Numbered from the stretch's first letter, positions 53,642-62,903 are shown. The stretch is 64,000 nucleotides of DNA from Chryseolinea lacunae (GCF_016735595.1 NZ_JAERRB010000004.1:558001-622000); one strand, 5' to 3'. A program made the numbers and translations. Notes: generated from the letters alone by a model not told the origin.

Positions 53642-53764
53642 CTATATCACCATCGCCCCTGCGGGTTTGAGAATCACGACCACGACTAGCACAAGCACAG
53701 ACAGCACGTTCATGAGCCCGTTGGGGATCATTTTGCGTTCTGCTGTTTGGATTGTTTTCAACAT
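53642..53764 (-). CDS. ilv leader peptide (attenuation control)
   Basis: A 40-codon open frame starting at ATG 53764 and ending in TAG. Codons 20-32 read Val-Leu-Ser-Val-Leu-Val-Leu-Val-Val-Val-Val-Ile-Leu, twelve of thirteen being Val, Leu or Ile. Such a run just before a terminator and the ilv genes is the signature of ribosome-mediated attenuation. Codons 36-37 (GGG GCG) carry the antiterminator sequence: a ribosome waiting at the Val/Leu/Ile run leaves it free, whereas one that reaches the stop covers it and lets the terminator form. The peptide itself needs no further function. It is too short to be found by normal gene calling. Confidence 0.85.
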   Translation of the reverse strand: MLKTIQTAERKMIPNGLMNVLSVLVLVVVVILKPAGAMVI

Positions 53765-54067
53765 ATAATTTTGTGCGAGTACAATTGTCACAAATTATCG
53801 AGTAACGTTCAAGTGATTTGACGAAAATATTTGAAATTTCATCAAATAACGAATGTTAGCTACTGCATACGGGTGTTAGTTAAGCGAGGCTACACGCCTT
53901 CGATGTCACTGATTTTTGCTCTGTAAACACACCGTTTTTCTAAACAAAAATCGTGAACACAACGGCTTCATTTTTTTCTTCGTTTCCGAAACACACATCA
54001 TTCAAAATGATGAAGCCATGCACTGAATTTCAGCATCAAAAAAATGAACGTCGTGAGCATCTATACG
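53765..54067. other. AT-rich region upstream of the ilv leader
   Basis: This stretch should hold the ilv promoter. TTG-N12-TAATTTG near 53795 resembles promoter elements but with wrong spacing, so no promoter is claimed. No protein frame of quality is present. Confidence 0.4.
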
Positions 54068-54074
54068 CAAACAC

Positions 54075-54099
54075 AAAGGCCTCCGTTGTGGAGGCCTTT
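54075..54099 (-). terminator. Terminator of the aminotransferase gene
   Basis: AAAGGCCTCC and GGAGGCCTTT form a perfect 10-bp stem around GTTGT. On the minus strand TTTGTGTTTG follows. It separates the aminotransferase gene from the ilv leader region. Confidence 0.72.
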
Positions 54100-54128
54100 G
54101 CATGGGTTATTATTTTTTTTCTGAAGCG

Positions 54129-55448
54129 TTATTTCAAATACTCCACAATGGCATCGCGCACACTGGTGAACGTGCGAATCAAAATCTCTTCATCTTCCTC
54201 CAGCAACGTGACCCGGAAACCTTGCAGCTCCGAAGCAAACGAAGAGATGGGCACCACGCAAACACCTTTCGCGGCCAGCAGGTAATACACAAAACGTTTG
54301 TCGAGGGCGATGTCGTGTCGTGGCGATCCGTCGGGGTTGTTCACCCAGCCTTCTACCAGCGATTTGATGTTGGCGTCGGCAATGGCCAGCGACTGTGTGG
54401 GCTTCAGGCTGCCTTCGCGGAAAATGATGGTGTTATAGAACGCACCAAACGTTTCGTTGAACGTGAGCTGGGGCACTGTGCCCAGAATGTCGGATATGAT
54501 CTTGCTGCGACGGCCAATGTTGGCGTTGGTTTGTTCGCGATAGTGTTTGAAGCGCGCATCGCCGAATATTTTCGGAATGGCCAGCTGGGGCAACTTGGTG
54601 GAGCACACCTCGATCATCTTGGCATTGTCGAGCGCCTGGCAGAAGCGGTTAAAGTCTTCGTCTTTGTCGCGGTTGTAGTATTCCATCCAGCCGCAGCGCG
54701 AGCCGGGCCAGGGCAATTCTTTCGAGATGCCCTTCATGGAAATGCCCGGCACATCGCCGATAATCTCCGCCAGCGCATGGGCGCGCGCGCCGTTGTAGGT
54801 GATGTTGATATAGATTTCGTCGGCCAGCAAAAAGAGGTTGAACTCTTTGGCAATGGCCACAATGCGTTGCAGAATTTCCAACGGATAGACCATGCCCGTT
54901 GGGTTGTCGGGGTTGATGATGAGGATACCCACCACGTTGGGATTGTATTTCACCTTGTTGTAGAGATCGTCCAGGTCTGGATACCACTTGTTGTTGGGAT
55001 CGAGCTTGTAGGTGAGGGGTTCGTGCGCAGCGTGTGCCGCCTCGGCGCTGGAGTGCGTGGAGTAGGCCGGCGTGGGCCCGATGACCCTCGACGTGCGCGA
55101 TATGAACTGATAGGCTTTCGAAATGGCATCGCCAAGACCGTTGAAGAAACAGATGTCTTCGGCCGTGATCTGCACGCCGTTCATGGCGTTTGTTTGGCGC
55201 GCCAGAAACTCGCGTGTTTCCAGCATGCCCTTTGACGGACAATAGCTGTAGGTGTCGTCCTGCTTCATGAGGTCGGCAATGATGTCTTTGATCCACTGCG
55301 GAAGTTTGTGGTGCTTCTGAATGGGATCGCCGATGTTTTCCCACGAAATGGCCACGCCCAGCTTCTTTAACAGATCGGCTTTCTTCACAATCTCGCGGAT
55401 CTCGTAGCTAAGCTCTTTAGCCCCTTCGCTCAATAACTTTTGTCGCAT
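54129..55448 (-). CDS. Class I/II pyridoxal-phosphate aminotransferase
   Basis: A 439-residue fold-type I aminotransferase. The PLP lysine lies in SMKGISKELPWPGSRCGWME, and the cofactor-contacting residues are in INPDNPTGMVYP and LLADEIYINITYNG. Residue order matches the alanine/aspartate-type subgroup seen in amino acid metabolism; the exact amino acid is not readable. It is transcribed leftward, ahead of the ilv operon but ended by its own terminator. Confidence 0.9.
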   Translation of the reverse strand: MRQKLLSEGAKELSYEIREIVKKADLLKKLGVAISWENIGDPIQKHHKLPQWIKDIIADLMKQDDTYSYCPSKGMLETREFLARQTNAMNGVQITAEDICFFNGLGDAISKAYQFISRTSRVIGPTPAYSTHSSAEAAHAAHEPLTYKLDPNNKWYPDLDDLYNKVKYNPNVVGILIINPDNPTGMVYPLEILQRIVAIAKEFNLFLLADEIYINITYNGARAHALAEIIGDVPGISMKGISKELPWPGSRCGWMEYYNRDKDEDFNRFCQALDNAKMIEVCSTKLPQLAIPKIFGDARFKHYREQTNANIGRRSKIISDILGTVPQLTFNETFGAFYNTIIFREGSLKPTQSLAIADANIKSLVEGWVNNPDGSPRHDIALDKRFVYYLLAAKGVCVVPISSFASELQGFRVTLLEEDEEILIRTFTSVRDAIVEYLK

Positions 55449-55555
55449 AAAAAAATGTTCACGAAAAATTCTGCGCTAAAAGTAAACACTTGCAGCACAG
55501 GGATGAGAATGAATGTCAAAAAAAAATTACAATCACTAACGGTAGTAAGCAGCAC

Positions 55556-56545
55556 TCAGCTTCGCGCTTCCTGCAAGCCCCACACTTTATACTGTCGTCG
55601 CAGTGTGCTGTCGTCGGTGTAGCCCAGCAGCGAGGCAATCTCCTGTTTTTTCAGTTTGCTGTTCAGCATTTCGGTGGCCAGCTCTTTGCGCAGCTGGTGG
55701 GCCAGCGCGCGATAGGAGGTGCCTTCGTCGGTGAGCTTGCGTTGCAGCGTGCGTGGTGTTAGCGTGAGGTGTGATGCCATTATTTCAAGCGCGGGCACCT
55801 GCCCGTTGAAGTCGAAGAGGAAGAGACTTCTTATTTTTTCGGAGAGTGTTTTTTCTTTCGAAAGATCGTTTTGCTTTTTCACCAGCATGGCATTGAAGAG
55901 CGCAAACAGCGACCGGTCGTAGCTGATGATGGGCATGCGATAGTGCTCTTTGGTGATGGTGATGCAATTGCGCGCCGCACCAAACTTCACCGGCGCATGC
56001 AACACGCGCTCATATTCTTCGGGCGCGCGTTTGCTATAGGTTAGTTCCACCGCCACGGGGCGAATGGTTTTGCCCGTGAGGCGACTCAGCTGCATGGTGA
56101 ACGACGACGTTGACACTTCTACTGCCTGCCGCGCGCTCTCTGCATATTTGGTTTCATAGAGCGGATGCGGTTCAAAACAAATGTGCACCAGGTCGTCGCT
56201 AAACGCGAGGTTGTATTTGAAAATGGAACTGATGGTGTTGTTGAACTTCACTATGGTGTTGAGCGTGTCTTCTATGGTCTGGCAACTTTGCGACAGAAAG
56301 CCCAGCATGCCAAAGGCCGACGCGCCAATGTGCTGACCAATGTGCAGGCCCAGTTGTTCATCGCCCGTCATCTCTACGGCGGGCACCCAAAAGGCGGCGG
56401 CCGTTTCCCAGTCCACATGTTTTTCGGCGTCGGTGAGCAGGCGGGGGTCAATGCCCATGCGTTCGCAGAGGGCGTTGAGGCTGGCACCGTGCGACACGGC
56501 GCCATAGATAAGGTCTCGCATGATGGAGACTTGAACACTATACAT
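55556..56545 (-). CDS. AraC family transcriptional regulator (arabinose-binding-like sensor domain)
   Basis: A 329-residue regulator. The N-terminal 190 residues match the PF12625-type ligand domain (AFWVPAVEMTGDEQLGLHIG, IGASAFGMLGFLSQSCQTIE). The two helix-turn-helix units at about 230-325 include LTLTPRTLQRKLTDEGTSYR and LLGYTDDSTLRRQYKVWGL. The start at 56545 (MYSVQVSIMRDLIYG) is chosen because the extension up to 57220 lies antisense over the cytochrome gene. It is divergent from that gene, 84 bp away, and may control it. Confidence 0.9.
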   Translation of the reverse strand: MYSVQVSIMRDLIYGAVSHGASLNALCERMGIDPRLLTDAEKHVDWETAAAFWVPAVEMTGDEQLGLHIGQHIGASAFGMLGFLSQSCQTIEDTLNTIVKFNNTISSIFKYNLAFSDDLVHICFEPHPLYETKYAESARQAVEVSTSSFTMQLSRLTGKTIRPVAVELTYSKRAPEEYERVLHAPVKFGAARNCITITKEHYRMPIISYDRSLFALFNAMLVKKQNDLSKEKTLSEKIRSLFLFDFNGQVPALEIMASHLTLTPRTLQRKLTDEGTSYRALAHQLRKELATEMLNSKLKKQEIASLLGYTDDSTLRRQYKVWGLQEARS

Positions 56546-56629
56546 GGCGTGAGAGGGTTTGAGATTGTCGCCATTTACACGGATAAGGATGGGCCCGGGT
56601 TTCGTGTCAATACAAAAAGTGAAAACCCC

Positions 56630-57592
56630 ATGAAACGATTTCTCAAAATTGTCGCCCTCCTTGTTGGCTGCCTGCTGGCCTTCATCGTCTATGTGCAGCT
56701 CACCTACAACCGGAAATTTACGGCGCCCCCCACGGGCATCACCGCCCGCACCGACTCGGCCAGCATTGCCCGCGGCCGCTACATTGTGAAAGGCCCGGCC
56801 CACTGCTGGACATGCCATGCTCCCAAAACAACAGCACTGAAAGCAGGGATGCATCCCAGCGAACGCGACATGATGGGCGGCGTGGAATTTAAAACACCCG
56901 TGGCCACCTTCTACACACCCAACATCACACCCGACAAAGAAACCGGCATTGGCCGCTTCACCGATGACCAGGTGGCACGCGCCATCCGCTATGGCGTGAA
57001 CCACAGCAATGATGCACTGGCGCCCTTCATGATGTTTCAGTCTATGAACGACGAAGACCTCACGGCCGTGGTGTCGTATTTGCGCGCTACCAAACCCGTG
57101 CACAACGAAGTGCCCGCACGCGACCTCAACCTGCTGGGCAAAATTATTTCGCGCTTCATGCTTGAACCCAACCTTGCCCCCGAGGTGATGCCCGCCATTG
57201 CTCCCGACACCACCGCGCACTATGGCAACTACATTGTGGAGGCCATGGCCAACTGCCGCTCATGCCACACCAAGCGCGACAAAGCTTCGGGCAAATTTAT
57301 TGGCGAGCCCTTTGCCGGCGGCAACGAAATGGAAAATGAAACCGAAAGCGGCGGCACGTTTGTGACCCCCAACCTCACCCCCGACTCAACCACCGGAAGA
57401 ATTTACACGTGGACATCCGAACAATTTGTGGCGCGCTTCAAACTCGGCCACGGCCCCGAAGGTAGCCACATGCCGTGGGAAGCCTACGCACAAATGACAG
57501 ACAACGACCTGAAGGCGATCTACAAATTTTTGAAAACACTCACGCCCGTGCAAAACAAAGTGGAGCGCACGTTCATTCCGAAAGAAAACTGA
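56630..57592 (+). CDS. Membrane-anchored dihaem cytochrome c
   Basis: A 320-residue protein with one N-terminal membrane helix (IVALLVGCLLAFIVYVQL) and two class I cytochrome c domains. The haem sites are CWTCH at about 62 and CRSCH at about 209; axial Met candidates lie in MMFQSMND and SHMPWEAY. The FYTPNITPDKETGIGRFTDD and FVTPNLTPDSTTGRIYTW repeats are typical of dihaem cytochromes that serve alcohol or aldehyde dehydrogenases. Electron transfer in the periplasm is expected. No dehydrogenase gene is adjacent. Confidence 0.93.
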   Translation: MKRFLKIVALLVGCLLAFIVYVQLTYNRKFTAPPTGITARTDSASIARGRYIVKGPAHCWTCHAPKTTALKAGMHPSERDMMGGVEFKTPVATFYTPNITPDKETGIGRFTDDQVARAIRYGVNHSNDALAPFMMFQSMNDEDLTAVVSYLRATKPVHNEVPARDLNLLGKIISRFMLEPNLAPEVMPAIAPDTTAHYGNYIVEAMANCRSCHTKRDKASGKFIGEPFAGGNEMENETESGGTFVTPNLTPDSTTGRIYTWTSEQFVARFKLGHGPEGSHMPWEAYAQMTDNDLKAIYKFLKTLTPVQNKVERTFIPKEN

Positions 57593-57760
57593 TGGCGTTG
57601 AAAAGAGATTGATAAACGTTTTTTGAAAGCGTGAACGTTGCAAAACAATCACGCCCTCCCGAAACGACAGCGAAGATAGTTGGTTGAATGCCGAGGACTT
57701 GAAACCTCCGGCGTGTGTACAAAATTCGCAAGGGGTTGATGAAGGTTGTACGGAAAGCAC

Positions 57761-57797
57761 GCCGGGGTTTTATTGCCCCGGCTTCTTCGTTTTTTGT
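57761..57797. terminator. Terminator between the cytochrome gene and rlmD
   Basis: GCCGGGG and CCCCGGC form a perfect 7-bp stem around TTTTATTG, then TTCTTCGTTTTTT on the plus strand. It serves the rightward cytochrome gene and may also act on the leftward rlmD. Confidence 0.72.
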
Positions 57798-57802
57798 TGC
57801 GT

Positions 57803-59242
57803 TTAGTTTCTGCGCTCCAGGCGCACCACATCTTCTACATGCACCGTATGCGGAAACATATCTACCGGCTGCACTTTTGTGACATCATACAACTCCGACA
57901 AAATGCCCAGGTCGCGTGCTTGTGTGGCGGGGTTGCAGCTCACATAGACAATGCGTTGGGGAGCGGCCTTTAGCAACATGCGGCAAACATCTTCGTGCAT
58001 GCCGGCGCGTGGCGGGTCCGTTATCACGGTGTCGGGGGTGCCGTGTTGGGCAAGGAAAGAATCTTTGAGCAGGTCTTTCATGTCGCCTGCATAGAAGTCG
58101 GTGTTGCCGATGTTGTTGATTTGTGAGTTCACCTTGGCATCTTCGATGGCCGCGGCCACATATTCGAGGCCCACTACTTTTTTGGCTTGGGCGGCCACAA
58201 AGTTGGCGATGGTGCCGGTGCCGGTATAGAGATCGTAGACCAGTTCGTCGCCTTTCAAATCGGCCATTTCCCAGGCCAGTTTGTAGAGTTGATAGGCCTG
58301 GTCTGAGTTGGTTTGATAGAACGATTTTGGGCCCACTCTGAATTGCAACGTGCCGCTGCCGTCGGGCTTGGGCATGTGTTCGGTGATGTAGGGGTTGCCC
58401 TTCCAGCAAATGATGTCGAGGTCGTGAAAGGTGTCGTTTTTTTTGCCGTTGATGATGTAGTTGAACGACGTGATTTGCGGGAAGTCTTTTTCGAGACGGC
58501 GCAGAATTTTTTCGGTCCACTCCATCTTGTCGTAGGTCACCTGCAGAATGATCATGACCTCGCCGGTGTTGGCCGTGCGGATGGTGATGGTGCGGAGAAA
58601 CCCAATTTGCTTGCGCAGATCGAAAAACGGAATGCCCACCTTGAGGGCTTCGTCTTTGATGGCGAGCCGAATGCCGTTGGAAGGATCGGGTTGAAGATGG
58701 CACTGGTTCACGTCGAACACCAGGTCGTATTTGCGGGGAATATGATAGCCCAGCGCCGGTTCGGGGGGCCAGCTTTCAGCAGGCGTTTCCTGCGCTTTTC
58801 TGTGCTCCATTTCTTCGCGCGTGAGCCACCGGTGTGCCGAAAATGTGTAGTCAAGTTTGTTGCGATAGAACCGTGTTTTGGCCGACGGCACAATGGGCAA
58901 AATGGGGGGCAGGGCCAATCCGCCAAGCCGCGTGAGGTTGTCGACCACCTGCTGTTGTTTGTATTGCAGCTGTGCTTCATATTGAATGTGCTGCCACGAG
59001 CAGCCGCCACACAGGCCAAAATGTTCGCAAAAAGGCTGGGCCCGGGTGGGCGACAGTTGTTTGATTGCCGTGACTTTGCCTTCCAGAAAGGAGCTTTTGA
59101 TTTTTGTGAGCTGCACGTCCACGGTGTCGCCGGGGGCGCCACCTTCCAAAAACACTACCAAACCGTTCAATCGCGAAACACATTTGCCCTCGGCGGCCAT
59201 GGTTTCGACTACAAGATTCTCTATTACGTCTCCTTTTTTCAT
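57803..59242 (-). CDS. rlmD: 23S rRNA (uracil-5)-methyltransferase RlmD
   Basis: A 479-residue SAM-dependent enzyme that methylates U1939 of 23S rRNA in E. coli. A TRAM domain is at the N-terminus (VETMAAEGKCVSRLNGLVVF). The Fe-S cysteines are in CEHFGLCGGCSWQH. The C-terminal methyltransferase has LVYDLYTGTGTIANFVA, TDPPRAGMHEDV and the nucleophile Cys in VYVSCNPATQARDL. Related family members modify U747 or tRNA U54, so specificity is inferred from length and the presence of TRAM plus Fe-S site. Confidence 0.92.
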   Translation of the reverse strand: MKKGDVIENLVVETMAAEGKCVSRLNGLVVFLEGGAPGDTVDVQLTKIKSSFLEGKVTAIKQLSPTRAQPFCEHFGLCGGCSWQHIQYEAQLQYKQQQVVDNLTRLGGLALPPILPIVPSAKTRFYRNKLDYTFSAHRWLTREEMEHRKAQETPAESWPPEPALGYHIPRKYDLVFDVNQCHLQPDPSNGIRLAIKDEALKVGIPFFDLRKQIGFLRTITIRTANTGEVMIILQVTYDKMEWTEKILRRLEKDFPQITSFNYIINGKKNDTFHDLDIICWKGNPYITEHMPKPDGSGTLQFRVGPKSFYQTNSDQAYQLYKLAWEMADLKGDELVYDLYTGTGTIANFVAAQAKKVVGLEYVAAAIEDAKVNSQINNIGNTDFYAGDMKDLLKDSFLAQHGTPDTVITDPPRAGMHEDVCRMLLKAAPQRIVYVSCNPATQARDLGILSELYDVTKVQPVDMFPHTVHVEDVVRLERRN

Positions 59243-59320
59243 CGGGTGGTCAAATTACGCAAAACAGGGGGTTTTCTGCTTCGGCCTTATTCTCTATATT
59301 TAATCTCTTTGGAGGAGACT

Positions 59321-62020
59321 ATGAAAAGGCTTTTGATCGTGATTTTGTGTGCTCTGTCCATGCCTGCCATGGCCTCGCACATTGTGGGTGGCGAGTTTGA
59401 GATTAAATATATCTCGGGCAATTCCTATCGGGTGAACCTGATTGTTTATTTCGATTTGAAAAATGGCCAGGAAGGTGCGCGCGATTTCAACATTACCGCC
59501 GCCATCTACCGCAAGCGCGACAACATGATGATGCGCACGGTAGACTTTAGTGGCTACACCGAATCGCAGGTGCAATACACACAACCCAGTTGCTCCAGCG
59601 GCGAAATTCAAACTTCGCGCCTGCTCTACACCACCAACATTATTCTGCGCGACAGCGAATACAACGACCCCGGTGGATACTACATTAGCTGGGAGCGCTG
59701 CTGCCGAAACTATTCTATTAAAAACATCTATAGCGAAGACCCCGCCTTTAGCCCACGCGCCGCCGGCCAAACCTTCTATCTCGAATTTCCGGCTGTGACC
59801 CGCAACGGCAAGCCCTTTATCAATTCGTCGCCACGCCTCTTCCCACCCCTGAACGACTATGCCTGCCCCGGCCGCCCTTATTATGTTGACTTTGGTGGCA
59901 TTGACGACGACGGCGACTCGCTGGTCTACACCATGGTGACCCCCCTGAGCACGCACTCGCTGGTGGCCTTGCCCCCGCTGGCCTCGGGACCCTATCCTGA
60001 AGTGACGTGGCATCCGCCCTTTAGCCTCACCAACATTTTGGGCGGTGCGCCCGACCTGCGCATTAGCCGCGATGGTTTTCTCACCACCACGCCCACCCTG
60101 CAAGGCCTGTTTGTGTTTGCCGTGAAATGCGAAGAGTTTCGCGACGGCGTGAAGATTGGCGAGCTGCGCCGCGACTTCCAGATGCTGGTGCTGGACCAAT
60201 GCGCCCACGCCGAACCACCCCAGATTATGGGCAAAAAACTGGCCGACGCCGCCTTCACGTTCGACAACACCATGGCCGTGACCTTTGCCAACACCGTGGC
60301 CGATGCCGACCGCTGCATACAAGTGCGTGTCTCTGACCCCGATGCCTCGAACGTGCTCGATAATTTTCAGGAAAACATTCACATCAAAGCCATGACCCTC
60401 GGGTTCAAAGCCGATGTGACGGGCGTGTTGCCCACCGAAACAACGGCCACCCTGGTGAACGGCAGCACAAAAGACTTTCGCATCTGCTTTCCCGACTGCC
60501 CCTATGTGGAAGGGCCTTTCCTGATTGGCATTGTGGCCTATGACGACGCCTGCAGCCTGCCCCTGACCGACACCCTGAAAGTGATGGTGACCATTGAGCC
60601 ACCTCCCAACCAGAACGCACGCTTCACCACCCCCGACGTGGCCGAAACCGTGAACGAAGGCGATGTGCGCACCTGGCCCATTCGCGGCGTGGACGACGAC
60701 GGCGACAACCTGATTGTGGGCGTGATCCTGGACGGCTTTAGCATGGCCGACGTGGGCATGGAACTGATCCAGATAAAAAACGAAGCCGGCCTCTATGAAG
60801 CACAACTGAAGTGGGACACACACTGCGACGTGTATGACTTTACCAAACGCACACAATTCAAAATAAAGATCCTGCTCGACGATGTGGACTATTGCAACTT
60901 TGCCCACCCCGACATTATGGAGTTTAACCTGAAGGTGAAACTGCCCGGCAACCTTGACCCCATCATAGACTCTGACCTCACCGCCGACCCGGCCGAGCGA
61001 CGCGTGCTGGGCCTGACGCGCAAAGTGAACGAACCCCTCACCTTCAACGTGTTTGGCAAAGACGGCGACAACGACCTGATTGTGCTGAGCGGCAACGGCG
61101 TGGGCTTCGACATTAAAGACTACAACATTTCATTCCCCGGCAGCCAGGGCAACGGCAACATACAATCGCTTTTTGCCTGGAACATTTTCTGCGACAAACT
61201 TGACCTGGAAGCCAAAGACGAATTTCTGTTTGAGTTTGTGGTGGTGGACAACGCCAACAAATGCCGCTTCTACAAAGCCGACACCCTGAACGTGAGCGTG
61301 ACCCTTTTGCCACCTGACAACACCGGGCCCCAACTGCAAATTACCAACCTGAACAAACAGGTGCAGCTGCTGAACAACAGCATGGCGGTTGAGTTAGGTC
61401 AGCCCATAGCGCTGGCGTTGGTGGGCAACGACCCCGACGTGACACCCCAACCCGACCTGGTGAAAGTGGACCTGATTGGCGCCGAAGGCACCGTGGCCCC
61501 CTCGGGCTACACCTTTGCCAAAGGCGAAGGCCGCGGCACGGCCGAAGCCACCTTTGCCTGGAACCCCGTGTGCGACATTTTTGTGGACGACGTTTACCAA
61601 AACGACTACACCTTTACCTTTAACGTGACCGACGACCGCTGCTTCAACGCCAAGGGCGACACCGTGGCCGTGAACATCACCATTAAAGACATTGACCACG
61701 AGAACCGCGACTTTTTGCCGCCCAACTTTGTGACCCCCAACGGCGACAACTATAACGACTTTTTTGCCATGGTGAAAGTTGATGAAGCCACGGGCCAGCT
61801 GGTGAGCATTTTGCCGCGCGACAATTGTGTGGGCGTGTTTGAGGGCATTGTGATCTACAACCGCTGGGGCAAGCAGGTGTTTCAAAGCAACGCCCGCGAC
61901 TTCAGGTGGTATGCCGACCACGAAGCCTCGGGCGTGTATTATTATCTACTGAAATATTCGAACAAAGAATATAAGGGTCTCATTACCCTCTCGTTCTATG
62001 ACCTACAGTCGAACCGGTAG
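59321..62020 (+). CDS. T9SS type B sorted surface protein (gliding motility-associated C-terminal domain)
   Basis: An 899-residue secreted protein. The ATG at 59321 follows GGAGGAG and begins a signal peptide (MKRLLIVILCALSMPAMA). A promoter TTTT-N19-TATATTTA lies at 59272-59302. The N-terminal part (HIVGGEFEIKYISGNSYRVN) and several Ig/cadherin-like repeats (VDDDGDNLIVGVILDGFS, GKDGDNDLIVLSGNGVGF, VGNDPDVTPQPDLVKVDLIG) precede a C-terminal CHU_C domain at about 805-899 (PNFVTPNGDNYNDFFAM, VIYNRWGKQVFQSNA, GVYYYLLKYSNKEYKGLITL). This C-terminus directs export through the type IX secretion system to the cell surface, where such proteins act as adhesins. Its end overlaps the next, convergent gene by 18 bp. 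Confidence 0.93.
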   Translation: MKRLLIVILCALSMPAMASHIVGGEFEIKYISGNSYRVNLIVYFDLKNGQEGARDFNITAAIYRKRDNMMMRTVDFSGYTESQVQYTQPSCSSGEIQTSRLLYTTNIILRDSEYNDPGGYYISWERCCRNYSIKNIYSEDPAFSPRAAGQTFYLEFPAVTRNGKPFINSSPRLFPPLNDYACPGRPYYVDFGGIDDDGDSLVYTMVTPLSTHSLVALPPLASGPYPEVTWHPPFSLTNILGGAPDLRISRDGFLTTTPTLQGLFVFAVKCEEFRDGVKIGELRRDFQMLVLDQCAHAEPPQIMGKKLADAAFTFDNTMAVTFANTVADADRCIQVRVSDPDASNVLDNFQENIHIKAMTLGFKADVTGVLPTETTATLVNGSTKDFRICFPDCPYVEGPFLIGIVAYDDACSLPLTDTLKVMVTIEPPPNQNARFTTPDVAETVNEGDVRTWPIRGVDDDGDNLIVGVILDGFSMADVGMELIQIKNEAGLYEAQLKWDTHCDVYDFTKRTQFKIKILLDDVDYCNFAHPDIMEFNLKVKLPGNLDPIIDSDLTADPAERRVLGLTRKVNEPLTFNVFGKDGDNDLIVLSGNGVGFDIKDYNISFPGSQGNGNIQSLFAWNIFCDKLDLEAKDEFLFEFVVVDNANKCRFYKADTLNVSVTLLPPDNTGPQLQITNLNKQVQLLNNSMAVELGQPIALALVGNDPDVTPQPDLVKVDLIGAEGTVAPSGYTFAKGEGRGTAEATFAWNPVCDIFVDDVYQNDYTFTFNVTDDRCFNAKGDTVAVNITIKDIDHENRDFLPPNFVTPNGDNYNDFFAMVKVDEATGQLVSILPRDNCVGVFEGIVIYNRWGKQVFQSNARDFRWYADHEASGVYYYLLKYSNKEYKGLITLSFYDLQSNR

Positions 62021-62737
62021 CAAGTTGGTGTCGCGGATGTAGGCTGTTTGGCCATTCCATAAAATTTCGATCCACACATCGCGGTGCCCCACAATCTGCA
62101 CGCGATGGCCTTCGTCTACAACGGAGATGACAGACGCACCCGGGCTGGGGCCGTCCATGAGAAACGCGTTGCCGTTGCCAATGATGCCCGTGTCGGTTTT
62201 TTCGCCAAAATTGATGTGCACCACCAAGCCCACCAGCACCAACGCGCACGCCAGGCCCGGCGCCAGGCCGCGGCCACCGCGCCGTTTAGAAAACACGGTG
62301 AGGCCCACCAGAAAGAGCGCCACCACCGCCAGCCCTGCCGACAGCGGCTGGTGATAGTTGTGATAGAAGGAGAGGGCCAGGTCTTTGTCGGTTTGGCTAT
62401 AGCCTTCGAGGTTGTGTTTGGTGGCCAGCTCTTCCATTTTGTCGAGCACCTGCTCGTCGTCTGTGGCCAGGTTGTAGAGGTTCAGATAGTAGAGGGCGGG
62501 GCCCACGCGGTTTAGGCCTTCCTGGATGTAGGCCATTTTGAGCAACATGGCCGGGCTGTATTCGTGCTGGTTCAGGATGGCCTGATAGTGCTCGAGCGAC
62601 TGCACATAGCGTTTTTTGCCATAGAGCGAATCGGCCTGGGCCAGCCTGAAGGCGCCCACCTGGGCGCTGGCGGCCTGCAGCCCCGAAAAAAAACTTAGTG
62701 CAAGAATGATGAGATTTTTTAGAACGCGTCTTTGCAT
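62003..62737 (-). CDS. Membrane protein with TPRs and bacterial SH3 domain (BatE-like)
   Basis: A 244-residue protein. A signal peptide (MQRRVLKNLIILALSFFSGL) is followed by TPR-like helices at about 30-110 (QADSLYGKKRYVQSLEHYQA, LKMAYIQEGLNRVGPALYYL), two membrane helices (SAGLAVVALFLVGLTVF, LAPGLACALVLVGLVV) and an SH3_3 domain (GPSPGASVISVVDEGHRVQI). This order resembles BatE of the Bat aerotolerance operon, but no Bat partner genes are present here. The gene is convergent with the T9SS protein and overlaps it by 18 bp. Confidence 0.82.
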   Translation of the reverse strand: MQRRVLKNLIILALSFFSGLQAASAQVGAFRLAQADSLYGKKRYVQSLEHYQAILNQHEYSPAMLLKMAYIQEGLNRVGPALYYLNLYNLATDDEQVLDKMEELATKHNLEGYSQTDKDLALSFYHNYHQPLSAGLAVVALFLVGLTVFSKRRGGRGLAPGLACALVLVGLVVHINFGEKTDTGIIGNGNAFLMDGPSPGASVISVVDEGHRVQIVGHRDVWIEILWNGQTAYIRDTNLLPVRL

Positions 62738-62761
62738 ATTTTTTTTATCCTGTTACCTTTG
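62731..62761 (+). promoter_or_regulatory. Promoter of tRNA-Lys
   Basis: TTTG at 62731-62734 and TACCTTTG at 62754-62761 are separated by 19 bp, an exact match to the Bacteroidota housekeeping pattern. The tRNA begins about 65 bp after the expected start of transcription. Confidence 0.8.
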
Positions 62762-62830
62762 CGTCCTCAATTACGGAAAAGGCCTCTAAACAGGCAAGGA
62801 AGTAGGCGAAACCAACACGTTGTTTATCAC

Positions 62831-62903
62831 GATTCCGTAGCTCAGCTGGTAGAGCAATACACTTTTAATGTATGGGTCCTGGGTTCGAATCCCAGCGGGA
62901 TCA
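62831..62903 (+). tRNA. tRNA-Lys (anticodon TTT)
   Basis: GATTCCG/CGGGATC acceptor (one T-G pair) with discriminator A, D arm AGCTCAGCTGGTAGAGC, anticodon arm ATACA-CTTTTAA-TGTAT with TTT, and T arm CTGGGTTCGAATCCCAG. CCA is not encoded. The 3' end is a likely attachment site for the adjacent integrase. Confidence 0.96.

Noticed and set aside
56546-57220. N-terminal extension of the AraC regulator
   Set aside because: It lies antisense over the cytochrome c gene, and the natural start is MYSVQV at 56545.
58313-59320. A 336-residue N-terminal extension of the T9SS surface protein
   Set aside because: The extension is antisense to rlmD and would hide a clear signal peptide starting at 59321 behind a good ribosome binding site.
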